Positions 1 to 16,009 of a DNA stretch of 64,000 bases are shown in pieces (positions within the stretch are counted from its first letter, which is position 1; every line of letters begins with the position of its first letter). The DNA comes from Corbicula japonica. Taxonomy: Eukaryota > Mollusca > Bivalvia > Venerida > Cyrenidae. Made by a program: the position numbers and the translations under genes. The notes under the pieces are model-generated. The model was not told where the DNA came from, did not search any database, and saw nothing but the letters and a program-made list of their open reading frames with translations. The DNA is taken from contig JAZAYU010000177.1 in NCBI GenBank assembly GCA_038501625.1, positions 576,039 through 640,038 on the forward strand. The letters run 5' to 3'.

Positions 1-64
1 TGACGTCGCCGAACAATAGGAATCCTATGTGTCTACCTGCTATCGCAGGCGACACAATAAATTA

Positions 65-4624
<4,560 letters not shown>

Positions 4625-5016
4625 CTGAAAAAGTATAAAACAATAAAGACTAGAAAATATAATAAATCTAATTTTGTTGTAAGCTAATTTTTCTGCTGAC
4701 CAGTGGATAAGCTCTTTTAGCATATTCAAAGGCATTGCAAAGTTACACTCTAACAAGAAACTGTGTTCAGAAAACACATATGGGGCATAAAAAGGCATCT
4801 AGTGAACTTCCTACATTGTAGCATCAGTAATAGGATACAAACATAACATTTATGATTTTATTTAATTTGTTCTATATTTTGAGAAGCTCTCAATACTCAG
4901 AATGTTTTGGGTTTTTTTTTTAATCAATACATTAATTTATATGATAGTCCGCTAGATGCAAATTTTATGACTTAGAGACCGGAAAGAAGTATTTGAAGGT
5001 TTGTCAACAAAGTTCA

Positions 5017-5216
5017 CCCTTTACTTTATGAATATATTTTATTTCTTATATGCCACTTGTTAAGATCCAGGTCAATCTGCACATTTGTGCAGTCTGGTCA
5101 GGATATGACACTAGTTGCTTTGAGATTTATTTATTTCTGACCATTAAGTGAACAGTGTAGATCTCAATTGTGTGATTACCATAAACATGCAGGCTGATGT
5201 GTAATGTCGGCCTTGT
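5017..5216. mobile_element. Degenerate copy of the palindromic MITE
   Basis: CCCTTTACTTTATGAATA, then TTAAGATCCAGGTCAATCTG and GTGTAGATCTCAA, recognisable as a diverged member. Confidence 0.5.
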
Positions 5217-5284
5217 GATTTACATTGTAATCTTCTCCCAAGGAGAAGATCTGATACGGTTTTGTCTATAAAATTAAGAATATA

Positions 5285-5345
5285 TTAATATCTTACTTGT
5301 GAATTTCTTGGAGTATAAGAGCTGGTAGGTCACTAGGTGATCTTT
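5285..5345 (-). CDS. Possible further CUL2 exon
   Basis: The minus strand reads SPSDLPALILQEIHK followed by a GTAAGA donor. By position and composition it resembles the cullin-2 stretch just before the FEKFYN exon. The phase fits that exon only through the alternative acceptor, and no good acceptor is visible upstream. Weak: it could be chance or a decayed exon. Confidence 0.25.
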
Positions 5346-5766
5346 CAAAGGTTCTATCATGGACTTCTTCCATGTGTCTAGTGCTACATGTTTGTAGCTG
5401 TAAACAGTATGTTCACACATTGAGAAATAATATGAATGCCAAGATCAAAACATGTACATCGTCATCGTTATTTTTTCAAAAAGAAATTCCCATACTTAAA
5501 AGGGACATTACTAAACAGATGATATTTGCAGTTATGCATGCAGTATTTCTTTTCTAAAATGTTGACATAATCAATGATGAGCAATTAAACCATATTAAAC
5601 TCCATATTTAAACTACAACAAAAATAGGAAGGATGTTTCTTCCAAGTTTGAAGATATTTCCATTACTCATACAATATCATAATGACCTGGTGTTTAAAAT
5701 TTAACGGAGTGGGGTCAAAAGTAGGTCTGGTCTAATTTCCTTCCAATTCCAAGCATGTTTCAACTC

Positions 5767-5907
5767 TTTTACTCCTTATAAATGCATTTTATCGCATATG
5801 CTACCAGTGTAGATCCAGATCAGTAGGTACATTCATGCCATCACACGATCTGTGCCATCTGGATCTACACTTTTCAACCATGCCAAAAGGCGAATATGTG
5901 GAGCTGT
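5767..5907. mobile_element. Internally deleted palindromic MITE
   Basis: Keeps the left end (CTTTTACTCCTTATAAATGC), GTGTAGATCCAGATCAG and the right end near TATGTGGAGC, but lacks the central hundred bases. Confidence 0.6.
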
Positions 5908-6249
5908 CAGGAATGATTTTAATTCTTGTTTGATTATATACACATATATAAATATACATGAAATCATAGATTCATGTATAATAATTTAAATGATTAGGTT
6001 AAAATCGTTTTCATCACACAGATTGATGAACTGACAATTTTGCTTGACATAGATAATGTCATTTTGTGAAAGTATAACATTTAGTTAATTTTATGATTTT
6101 AAGACGTTTTGAAGACGTTTTGGTCTTATTAAAAATTATGCAAAATTGTATTATAGCTTGTAACCATTGTGTTGTCAAAAATAAGGTAAATATAACGGGT
6201 CGGTTTCAACTTTTGGAACAAGAAGTTGTTTAAATGCAACCAAGACATT

Positions 6250-7045
6250 GTGTAAATACAACACTGGCTGGCTTAAGATAGTTAGCGAGGCCAACTGGCT
6301 GGCTTTAAGTAGTTAGCGAGGCCAATTTTGTGCTACCGAATGGTTTCGCGTTCTCTCCGTGAGCTAGCTCCTCAGAGAGGATACATAGTACGTAGTACAA
6401 TTATAGTGTTGTAACACAAAGGCAGAATCTGATATACAGTGTATGGTTCGTTCGACTGATGCCGAAGTCTCTTATGAAGCCCAGCTTCACTGAGAAGGCA
6501 GCATAGATTGAACAATCTGTTATCAGGATTCATAGAGTCTATAGGAGTTGGAAATCCATACTGATATACAGTGTACGGTTCGTTCGACTGCTGCCATAGT
6601 CCCTTATGAAGCTCAGCTTCCTTGAGAAGGCAGCATAGATCGAACAATCTGCTATCAGGATTCATAGAGTCTTTAAGAGTTGGAACTCCATACGGTTAGG
6701 ACTTCATAGTCTCAACATAATAGTGGTGGCTGACGTCCACAGATTTGAAGCTGCTCGATAGATAGCCCAAAGATAGAAAGTCATGGTTTAGAAAGAAACT
6801 TGTTGAGGCCAAAATGTCTGTGATCAACATTAATTAGTTTTCAATAAAAATCATTGCAAATCACATAGCTCAACATTTCATTCAACCATATAAGCTAAGA
6901 AGCTTGAGAAAAATTACTATATTTTGGTATATCAATCACAGTCTAAGGCATCGCCACCTTGTTAGCAAACCCTTGTATATTGTCGAAGGCTAAAAGATTG
7001 AACAGTCTTAAATAAAGACATATGTTCTCTCGGTAGCTCTTGACA
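6250..7045 (+). repeat. LTR of a truncated retroelement
   Basis: The right boundary is well set: TGACA at 7041-7045, three bases before a primer-binding site. An AATAAA at 7011-7016 is a plausible LTR polyadenylation signal. The LTR contains a 31-bp tandem duplication (about 6262-6323, CTGGCTGGCTT / GTTAGCGAGGCC) and a 132-bp tandem duplication (6429-6560 and 6561-6692). The left boundary is uncertain and no second LTR is seen. Confidence 0.55.
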
Positions 7046-7048
7046 AAT

Positions 7049-7066
7049 TGGGGGCTCGTTCGGGAT
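7049..7066 (+). promoter_or_regulatory. Primer-binding site of the truncated retroelement
   Basis: TGGGGGCTCGTTCGGGAT lies directly 3' of the LTR and is the classic form complementary to a tRNA 3' end (tRNA-Pro type in retroviruses, one base different). The same motif, less complete, follows the 5' LTR of the Gypsy element at 26328. Confidence 0.65.
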
Positions 7067-7117
7067 CTGTTAACAGAAGGTATTATCAGCTGTGCTGTGT
7101 CAACTATATAGCCAAAT

Positions 7118-7618
7118 ATGGACTACGAAAAGTGGATAACGCTAGGCGAAAGTCTGGGGCTGAAAGGCTCAGATCTTTCAACATACATTGAAAAGAAGGA
7201 GGCTGAGCACCATGAAAGAGAAAAGCGTGCTCAGCGACGTGAGGTGGAACGTCTCGAACGCGAAGCCCAACTTCGCAGGGATGAGCAAGAACGTGAGGCG
7301 TTACTTCTGAAGGAGCAGCAAGTAGTCGAAGCTCAATGTCTAGAACGTGAAGCCCAGATTCGCAAGGAAGAAGCGCTACTCCGGAAGGAGCAGCAAGATG
7401 TCGAAGCTCAACAGCGGAGATATGAGCTTGAGATGGAGATGGAGATTCTCCGTCTAAAGACTGAGTTAGGTGACAAGGCTGCATCAACAACAGAGGTTGT
7501 AAACAGCAAGTCTTTGCGACCTAAGCTGCTGAAGTTAGAAGAGTCCAAAGATGATATGGGCGCTTACATAGAACGTTTCGAACGCTTTGCCAAGAGCCAG
7601 AAGTGGTGTAAATATTGA
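7118..7618 (+). pseudogene. Gag N-terminal fragment, coiled-coil rich
   Basis: 166 codons starting MDYEKWITLGESLGL, 50 bases after the primer-binding site. Residues about 25-120 are a charged Glu/Arg/Gln coiled coil with repeated EREAQ(L/I)R units. Residues about 135-162 (LEESKDDMGAYIERFERFAK) look like the start of the capsid region of LTR-element Gag. The frame then stops at WCKY and no capsid, zinc knuckle or pol follows, so the element is 3'-truncated. Assignment as Gag rests on the LTR/primer-binding-site context plus that motif. The opposite-strand reading frame is an artefact of the repeats. Confidence 0.6.
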
Positions 7619-7639
7619 GTTGTGCTCAACCTGGGGTTA

Positions 7640-8180
7640 GGAAGTATGGACAGTAATATGCATTTCCATTACTGTCCATGAACAGGCTCAATCAAACCGA
7701 GCCTGCAGTATTTTCATATTTGTCGTGTTTGATGGCTTTCAAAGTTCCCTTTTCATCTATTTGTACATATATAACAGACCACTTGTACCATTACATGATA
7801 AAATTGATATAAATATGATATAAATCTTGTGTATAGGGGCTGTATGATGCGAAAATCATTCATGGATATATAGTAGGTTATTCTCCATCAGTCCATCTGT
7901 CTGTCAGGTTTATTGTTGACTCAATTACATTTTTACATATTTGGTACAGATTCTGTCTTGAACAAAAGTTGTCTAACTATATTCTGTTAACATTCAGAAA
8001 TCAAAGCACTGAAAGTGCTGGAAGCCAGCGGAGCGTAAACATAATCAAAATTAAACAACCCAATAATGTTCAATTTAACAGGACTTCCAGTTTTATTCCA
8101 GCCATTGTAGATATATAACTGAACAGAATGAAGAAACTCCTATGGAAGACATGTCATATGCTTGCAAAAATGCAAAAACC
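7640..8180. other. Gene-free stretch with small hairpins
   Basis: Contains an inverted repeat at 7646-7679 (ATGGACAGTAAT / ATTACTGTCCAT) followed by another at about 7682-7705 (CAGGCTC / GAGCCTG). No coding signal was seen in the rest. Confidence 0.4.
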
Positions 8181-8199
8181 ACTCATAATAAAACTGGTC

Positions 8200-8945
8200 A
8201 AATATTTAACAAGATGGTCCATAGGACCCTAGGTCGCTCACCTGTCAACAACTGCTCAAGAGTCAGTGGATGCAAATGCAATTGCCATAATAGCTTTCTT
8301 TGGCTCTTTCAATGGCCATAACTCTGGAATTCATTATGGAATCTAGCCGGTTCAAGAAAGGAACCAAGATCTTATAGTAACTCAATTATTGTACAAGTCT
8401 GATTAAATTCAAATAAAAATGAAGCTGCTTTTGTGCAGACATGGTCTAAATAGTTTATTTTGGCACTTAACTCCGGAACCCATAATGCAATATGGCAATT
8501 TCAAGAAAGGAACTAAGATCTTATGGTAATGGAAGTGAATATCAGATCAAGATTAAGACCACTAGAGTGCAGACAAGCTTTTATTATAACTTGACCTAGT
8601 GACCTAGTTTTCAAGTTCACATGACCCAGTTTCAAAACTGACCTAGATATCATGAGATAAACATTCTGACCAAGCTTGAAGAAGATCGGACCAAAATTAA
8701 GACCTCTCGACTGTGGACAAGGTTTTTCTATAATTTGACCTAGTGACCTAGTTTTCAAGGTCACATGACCCAATTTGTAATCCGACCTAGATATCATTGA
8801 GATAAACATTCTGACCAAGTTTGAAGAAGATCGGATAAAAATTAAGCAGCTAGAGTGCTGATGATTATTGTGAATGGTCGCAGGACAAATGGTGATTTCA
8901 AAAGTACACCCTGTCACTATTTGACAGATGAGCTAAAAAGTAATT
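8200..8945. repeat. Dispersed repeat with TGACCTAGTGACC modules
   Basis: Starts near AAGATGGTCCATAGGACCC. It contains at least two roughly 180-base units sharing TGACCTAGTGACCTAGTTTTC, CACATGACCCA and GATAAACATTCTGACCAAG (about 8590 and 8738), and ends near GACAGATGAGCTAAAAAG. Non-coding; the 134-codon minus-strand frame is a by-product of the units. Confidence 0.6.
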
Positions 8946-9677
8946 TTAGGAGAACTACTGAAATAAATGAAAAAAAGGAACATTAAAAGCAATCGAACAG
9001 GACAAATACAAAAATATTACAGGCCAAGTTTGATCAAGCAATATCAGGATCAAAATGCATCACTGTCTAGAATGCCTAGCCATGGTTGTAATGCAACTCA
9101 ATATTTACACAAGTACCAATTTTGATTCATTCCAAACAGTGGAGTGCATGTCAGGATGCTTAACAGTAGCTGAGCTTGATGATGGTAATATAATTTTATA
9201 TCTATTCTTTATAGCAATACATCACAACTTGCCACGCAATGCCAATGCCTTATAAATTTCATTTAGTAAATGAAAGAGGCACAACAAATGTTTTGTGTCA
9301 ATTAAAGTATGAAAATTGTTGGGTTAGCAAAATTATATTTATTTCTTATATTATTATAACTTATTTCTTTTCTTTGTATTTCTCTTTATTAATTCCACTT
9401 TCAAAGTAATTACACAGGGACCCTGTCAAAGGCTATTTGATCTTGGTTTTATGTATAACAATGTGTAACAGGGAGTCAGCATTATGTTAATGTAATCATA
9501 TTTTAATGAAGTGTCCAACCTAATAAATCAGATAAAGGGGCTCTTTATATTCATTTCATTAGTACAGCCCTTAACAGACACTCTTCCCCCCACTGTTATC
9601 TGTCAACTCTATTTAGACTTTTTTAATGCATGTAAGGCATCCATCTGATCTGAATCAACACACTTTGAATCTTGATC

Positions 9678-10015
9678 CAGTGAATTCAATTGATACAGAT
9701 TCTTGCATCTTAATGCAAACAAATGTGATTTTTTCCACTTTTGACCCCACCTAATTTTTAGCTTGGGGTCATTTTGATGCACAAAATTTTTTAAAAAGTG
9801 GTTTTCTTTTGCAAGAATGAGGTTAAGTATTGAGGAAATTGCATTTTTAATATAAGGTTAACACTTACTTAACTCTTGCAAATTAATTATAAGTAATACA
9901 TGTGTAAGTATCACTTAATACAAGATATGACTTGTGAAGATCAGGTTTTGACCCATTGAAAATTCTCAACAGGGGTCAAATAACCCCTGGTTTTCAAAAG
10001 CAACTGAAATCCCTG
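9678..10015. mobile_element. TIR element, 'CAGGGATTTCAAT' family, copy 1
   Basis: The right end reads GCAACTGAAATCCCTG; the left end is eroded (CAGTGAATTCAATTG). Interior blocks CTTGCATCTTAATGC, TTTGACCCCACCTAA and TAACCCCTGGTTTTC recur inverted in copy 2. Confidence 0.55.
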
Positions 10016-10242
10016 CTTGATCAGAAAGTACATGTATCTAAAAGATCTAAACATGAACAGACTCTGACCAGCCTCCACTGATATGCAATTTGATATGGTC
10101 TAACCTTGTCACACATGGAATAAAAGCTGTATCCATGTAGGCCCCTTAATACTGACTTATGCATAATAATTTATGTCTACTTACATGGAAAAAGTAGACA
10201 TAAAACATGTAATACTTGTGTTTTGCACAGAAAATCCATTTC

Positions 10243-10506
10243 TAACTTTAACCCTTAACTACATATAATATGCACCTCAAGTTTATGGCATGGGCAGTGT
10301 AGTATTAGATCACCCTGCATCTCTGTGCTGTTTGATCAGGATCTGCACTGTTCAATTTTAGATTCATAAGGTTATTTCTAAACAAGATGTGACCAATGTA
10401 ACTCTTGATCAGATGGCACAAATATTTAGTCTGATCTGGATCTACACTAGATGCACATGCAATAAAAAGCATTTAATATTGTGCACATGTCTATTGCATT
10501 TTAACC
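10243..10506. mobile_element. Palindromic MITE, 'GTAGATCCAGATCAG' family, copy F
   Basis: Lies between the two CAGGGATTTCAAT elements. Keeps TGATCAGGATCTGCACTGTT and CTGATCTGGATCTACACT; the left arm is diverged. Confidence 0.55.
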
Positions 10507-10685
10507 CTTTACTTTTGGCTGATTGTGAATTCACTAAAATGAGATGAAAATGACTTCAGATTTAGCACATAGAGGAACCCCTGGTTAAGAATTATATTTT
10601 CTTTTAAATATGTTTTTTTCTTCACAAATTTATCACAACCAATGAGCCGGCAACTGTTCTTTGCTTGTTAAAAGAGTCTTTTAAG

Positions 10686-11070
10686 CAGGGATTTCAATAG
10701 CTTTTGAAAACCAGGGGTTGTTTGACCTCTGTTGAGATTTTTTAAGGGGTCATAATCAAATAGTTTCTAGTCATATCTTGTGTTGATTGAACTTAAACTA
10801 CTTATAAAAGCGCTTTTACTTCATTTAAATACAAATGTATAATTATGTTCAGTGGTCGAATAAGTATAAACATCATAATTAAAATGCAGTAGACACAATA
10901 CATAGCATTTATCTTTATTCTTGCAAAATTTGACCATGTTTCCTAGATTCTCATGAATCAAAATGATCCCAAGCTCAGAATAAGGTGGGGTCAAATGTGG
11001 AAAAAAACTTATTTGCTTACATCAAAATGCAAGAATCTGCATACAGATCTATTGATAATTGAAATCCCTG
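10686..11070. mobile_element. TIR element, 'CAGGGATTTCAAT' family, copy 2
   Basis: CAGGGATTTCAAT at 10686 and ATTGAAATCCCTG ending 11070 form 13-base perfect terminal inverted repeats around 385 bases. It is inverted relative to copy 1. No transposase; no clear target duplication. Confidence 0.7.
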
Positions 11071-11074
11071 AGGT

Positions 11075-12230
11075 GGGAAATCAAGTCAGTGGTTAATTTG
11101 CAAGTTTATTCTACACAGTGTAACACTGATTGTCATAATTTTTTCTTGTAACTGAGATTGTTACCTAGCGAAAACTAGGTAATTTAAAAATTAAAAATAC
11201 CAGTTTCCCTATGAGGTCTTTGATAAATCAAATAAATTTTAACAATTTTTGAGCAACAAAAGCTTTTCCAAAATGAAAGATGATACATTATTTGATTTCA
11301 TATCTGGGACCTGCTAAATATGAATATATCTGGGCAGTCTTAAAGCTTGGCCGTTTGTCTCTGACTGCAGGCCTTATAGTCTGCATGACCATGTCCTGTC
11401 AGTTTCAGTAACACTCAAAAGAGGAGTAGACAGTATCCAGAGATAGATAGATATCATTGAAACTTAGGAAGCTAATATCAGCTTTTCTTGCAAACAAATA
11501 CAACTGTTTACCTTTTAAAGACCTGTAAACCTGGGTGGTTTAACTGCCGGTGTGATACAGAACTTTGTTTTCCAAAGTGCTTGTGGTCGAAGTGTCTACC
11601 TTTACATCCTCACCAGAAAATGTAAACAATAATCAGATGTGTGTTCATCTGTTCATGCAGCTGGTTTATACAAATCATCAAATGCAAAATATGCCAAACT
11701 TTTAAAGTAAACATGATTGCACATTTATGCATACAATGACTGCACACATGTAATTTTTGGGATACAGTTGAAGCAGTTTCAAAACTCTTTCTGACCTTTA
11801 GGAAATTACACAGTGTCTGTAATAAAATTTTTTGTCGATGTCTGTGTTTATTTGTAATCCTTCCAGGTTTTCGCATACTATTCCCATGTTAATTCGTAAA
11901 AACACATTTGGCATCATTTTCATGATTTTCACAATTAAAATTCGCACAAAACTTTAGCTAGACAGCCTATAGGGCGCTCTATTTGTTGAAACAAAATCTT
12001 CGAAAATGTTCAATGTTTTAGGTAAACACAATCGAGGGGAGATCACTGGAGGTGAGTGTAATTTGGGCTAAACCCCGTACGTGTTACGTAACAAAACGTA
12101 AAACTATCGACACATTATATATTTTGAATAAAGCATAAAATACACCCCTCAAAATACTGAAATACTTCAAAATTTTTGCACCGTGTCTGCGTTCAGAATA
12201 TGCGTTGAACGCGTTCAGAATATGAGAATA
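11075..12230. other. Gene-free stretch
   Basis: AT-rich, no splice-bounded reading frame recognised. A short hairpin TTACCTAGCGAAAACTAGGTAA is at about 11161-11182. Confidence 0.35.
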
Positions 12231-12243
12231 TTGCCATTTGACG

Positions 12244-12482
12244 GTGCGTAGAATCCCCGAAAACAACCGAATAACCGAAAAAGACCGAATAAGACCGAAA
12301 AAGGGACCGAATGTGATTAAAAATTGAATTTATACATAAATTATACATTGGCATTTATTTTAAAAGTGGTATTTGGTACAACAATAATGTTTTTCTGTTC
12401 ACTTTTCGGGCTCTTTCGGTGTTTTCGGTTGTTTTCGGTCTTAGTCGGTGTTTTTGGTCGTTTTCGGTGATTCTATTCACCC
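12244..12482. mobile_element. 239-bp MITE with an 11-bp target duplication
   Basis: GCCATTTGACG flanks both sides (12233-12243 and 12483-12493). The ends are inverted: GTGCGTAGAATCCCCGAAAAC at the left and GTTTTCGGTGATTCTATTCAC at the right. The inner arms are built of GACCGAAAAA / TTTTTCGGTC-type repeats. A duplication of this length (9-11, depending on where the inverted ends start) points to the Mutator-like group more than to hAT (8) or mariner (2); that is inference. Confidence 0.75.
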
Positions 12483-12499
12483 GCCATTTGACGTCATTG

Positions 12500-13710
12500 T
12501 GATTGTCTTACACATACGCAGTTTATTTGATCATAAATATCGATAATATCAGTACGCCTTTGTTGCTTTCATTGAATAAGCGTTTATTGATTAGTCTTTA
12601 AAAGCAATCAATTTAATTGATCGTTAACAACTGATTTTCTATGATTGCTTTTGGAACTCTTTTCTGACGTCTACCGGAAGCTGTACTTCGACTTTTTTCA
12701 TTTGAGCGCACCTGCTGAAAGGTCTGTGATTTCGGATCTCCATTTCTATAGCCAACGGCAAACTGCTGGCTAATAAAAAGTATGTTTTTTTTAAAGAATT
12801 GGTGATGAATTTATGTTGTGATTGGGGATCTATTCTCTGTCCTATTATACGTTGTTTCTGTTGACATTACAGTGAGATGCTGTTGGGACCTGTACCCGAA
12901 GGGTTTACTTTCCTGCCGAAGCACAAGGCTAACGCTTACAAGTGAGAAATGTCCGAACATGCCACCTCCCTGACAACGAGCATGTATGATGATGTGATCA
13001 GTTACCAGCATCTGTGCAATCCTTAACTGTCATGTATGGCTCCTACTAATTTCTTCATGCAAGCCATAAATGACAGCCTGCAGTTAAGGAATATTCTCTA
13101 AATACAGTAATGCACAAGCTGGTTTCACTAAAGACTGTGTTTAACACAATTTAACTACCCTGTATTGGGGTGCATCATGGGAGAAGTTGATATCAAATCT
13201 TGAAATGTCATACATGTTAACTTTAGCAAAAGAGATTACTTGTTAGGCATCTAGTAGTAAAAAAGTCATTATGTTGTCAAATTATGTAACATAATATGTA
13301 ATAAGTTATGAGAGAATAATAAATAACCATATATGTTCTTTCCAAATAGAGTAACAACTATAATGTCTAAAAATGTGACCAAAGACAACTTTTCCTGTGA
13401 AGTGCCCCAAATTATTAAGTGACATTGGGACCACTGTGAAGTTAAAATGAATGATTCCGCAGTATAACTGTGATACTATGTGATAGGAAATATCACTAAT
13501 AAAAACAAGATTTTTGCAAAAGATGCCATTATTTTAATTGTTTATGCTCTAAGCAAATTTATATCACTTTTACAGCCGGTGTAGATGTATTAATTAGCAG
13601 TCCAATCAGCTTTACACTCTGCTATCCAGTCAAAAAATTTCCTCTATCTCGAGTATACTATACAGTGAATGGACTGGCCCAAGCTATTATACTACTAAAT
13701 TGTGTTAACT
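12500..13710. other. Gene-free stretch
   Basis: No exon was recognised on either strand. Two short segments with mirrored TTAACTG(C/T)...GCAGTTAAGG occur at 13023-13088. The rest is AT-rich single-copy-like sequence. Confidence 0.35.
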
Positions 13711-13714
13711 TTAA

Positions 13715-14670
13715 TTATACCCCCAAAAACGAAGTTTAAGGGGGTATATAGGAGTGAGCTTTTCGGTCGGTCGGTCGAATTCTTCGTTTCCGGATGATAA
13801 CTCATAAATGGCTTGACAGATTTAAATAATTTTTGGTACACAGGTGTAACATCATAAGATACAGGTCAAGTTCGATTTTGGGGCTGGTGGGGTCAGTGTC
13901 AAGGTCACTGTTACTAAAAATAGAAAAATGCTTTCCAGACGATAACTCCTGAAAGGCATCAAATATTTTTTAAAGTGTTTGGTACACAGGTGTCACATCA
14001 CAAGATACAGGTCAGGTTCGACTTTGGGGCTGGTTGGGTCAATGTCAAGTTAGTGTTACTATAAATAGAAAAATGGTTTCCGGATGATAACTAATGAAAT
14101 ACTTCACAGATTAAATCCTTTTTTGGGTCATAGATGTAACATCAGAAGATACAGGTTGAGTTCGACTTTGGGGCCTGTGGGGTCAATGTCAAGGTCACTG
14201 TTACTTAAAATAGAAAAACTGTTTATGGACAATAACTCATGAAATACTTCATAGATTTAATTATTATTTGGAACACAGATACAGCATTACAAGATACAGG
14301 TTAGGTTTGAATTCGGGACCTGTGGGGTCAAGGTCACTGTTATTTTAACTTCAAAACTTCATTTCCACTCAGTAACTATAGCTAAGAATGAGATTCTTGA
14401 ATGAAATTTGGTGTATTGGTGGTTTCTGTGAAGACGACTTTTGGAATTGAAAGTAAGGCCTGTGAGGTCAAGGTCACTGTTGCTATAAATAGAAATACTG
14501 TATATGCTCAATAACTGTAGTTCGGAATGAGATATTGTGATGAAAATTGCTATATAGGTAGTGTCTCTGAAGACTAAGCTTGGTATTGAAAATGGGCCTG
14601 GTGGGGTCAAGGTCACTGTTCACTGTTACTAAAAATAGAAAAAATGGTTTCTGGATGATTTCTAATGAAA
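13715..14670 (-). repeat. Array of 'GGTCAAGGTCACTGTTACT' modules bounded by TATACCCCC
   Basis: Begins with a palindromic end, TATACCCCC...GGGGGTATA (about 13716-13748). Then come modules of about 130-150 bases, each with GATAACTCATGAAA, TACACAGGTGTAACATCA, GGTTCGACTTTGGGGC and GTCAAGGTCACTGTTACT. It is the inverse of the array at 16010-17250. Each module carries TCAAGGTCA, the extended half-site bound by NR5A/ERR nuclear receptors. Non-coding. Confidence 0.7.
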
Positions 14671-14804
14671 GAATTCACATATTTTAACATTTTTTGGCAC
14701 ACATTGATTCTAAGAATTCCCAGTTCAAGTATCAAGCACACATGTGGGAGTATTTAATCACTTTCAGTGATAATTCTAGTTGTATTAGATATTGGTCTGT
14801 TATC

Positions 14805-15005
14805 CCTTTACTCCATTTATACACCTTTTATCACATGGGGAATCCAGATCAGCAAGCATATCCACGTCTGATCAGGATCTGCACTGTTTGCTTTAAGATC
14901 CAGGGATATATTGCTGACCTAGAAGAAAACAGTGCAGATTGCGATCAGATGGCAACTATTTGTTCGCCCATGTGATAAACACATAACTGTTGAGTAAAGA
15001 GTTAT
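14805..15005. mobile_element. Palindromic MITE, 'GTAGATCCAGATCAG' family, copy G
   Basis: CCCTTTACTCCATTTATACA at the left; GATCAGGATCTGCACTG and GTGCAGATTGCGATCAG inside; GAGTAAAGAGTTA at the right. Confidence 0.65.
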
Positions 15006-15009
15006 ATCA

Positions 15010-16005
15010 TGATATGCGTTTAAATACTATACTCACCTATAAAAGAAACCTAACACTTTAAAACTTAAACCTAACTATGAGATGCACCTACAAAATCTAT
15101 AGCTTTGCACCTTCCATCAGAATAATGGCTTTTATGCACCACAAACTGTATAAAAAAGCATAAAAAAGTTCAAAACATGTTCAGTTTTCATTTCAGTCCA
15201 CAATTGCAATGCTTGTTAATCTGATTCCAGGAAATTTCATGCGTGTCAAAAATGCATTGTTGGGTTTCTTTTTTCGTTGAGCATATTCAGAGATTACTTC
15301 TTCCACACATGTGATCTTGGAAGACACTTGTATTACTTACAAAACATGCTATTTTTTTACACAAGAAATAGCATTATAGACTAAGACTACATAAAAATGA
15401 CCCAATTATGATGGTAAATCAAGTTCATAAACTGTGTTACATTGTTGAAAGAAAATAAATACATAACATGATTCACTGCTCTTGTTTATTTACTGATTTC
15501 AAAGTATGAAAATGTGGAGAATATTTTTCACTTGCAAACATGTCAGGTATCGAAAAATAATTAAGTGAGACTGGTGACATTTTTAAGTGAGATTTGAGCA
15601 AAAAAAAAGAGATTTTCTAAAGCATGTCGAAACATGGTATATTTTAAATGTTCTTATATAACTTTACCTTTTTATTAAAAGTAACTACAGTCAGTTATAT
15701 TACTTTAATGAAGTAACAAGACAATTAAACGCATTTTTCAAAATCAAATAAAATATTTGTGACTAAAATCTTTATTGTATGCCACATTTATTTTAAAAAT
15801 GTACACTGAAAATTCATACTATTCAAGCTACTAGTTATTCACTAAGTGCAATTACTGACTTGGCATTTATGAAGAAAGTCTAGTGTTGCATTTGCATAAA
15901 ATTATTCTTGTAGCTTTGCAAAAAGGAGAGAGAAGGGCCCAAATGTTTGACAAATCTTGTTTTTATTCACCTTGGGTTAATGCTTCCACATGCCAATTAA
16001 AACTA
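15010..16005. other. Gene-free spacer between two inverted arrays
   Basis: AT-rich; no coding signal or clear element recognised. Confidence 0.35.
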
Positions 16006-16009
16006 GAAT

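Noticed and set aside
7104..7490. 128-codon minus-strand frame opposite the Gag fragment
   Set aside because: It mirrors the coiled-coil repeats of the plus-strand gag frame, which has the LTR and primer-binding-site context.
8513..8917. 134-codon minus-strand frame
   Set aside because: It spans two TGACCTAGTGACC repeat units; the protein repeats itself at the same period.
12811..13011. 66-codon minus-strand frame
   Set aside because: No homology recognised and no splice context; I do not call it a gene.
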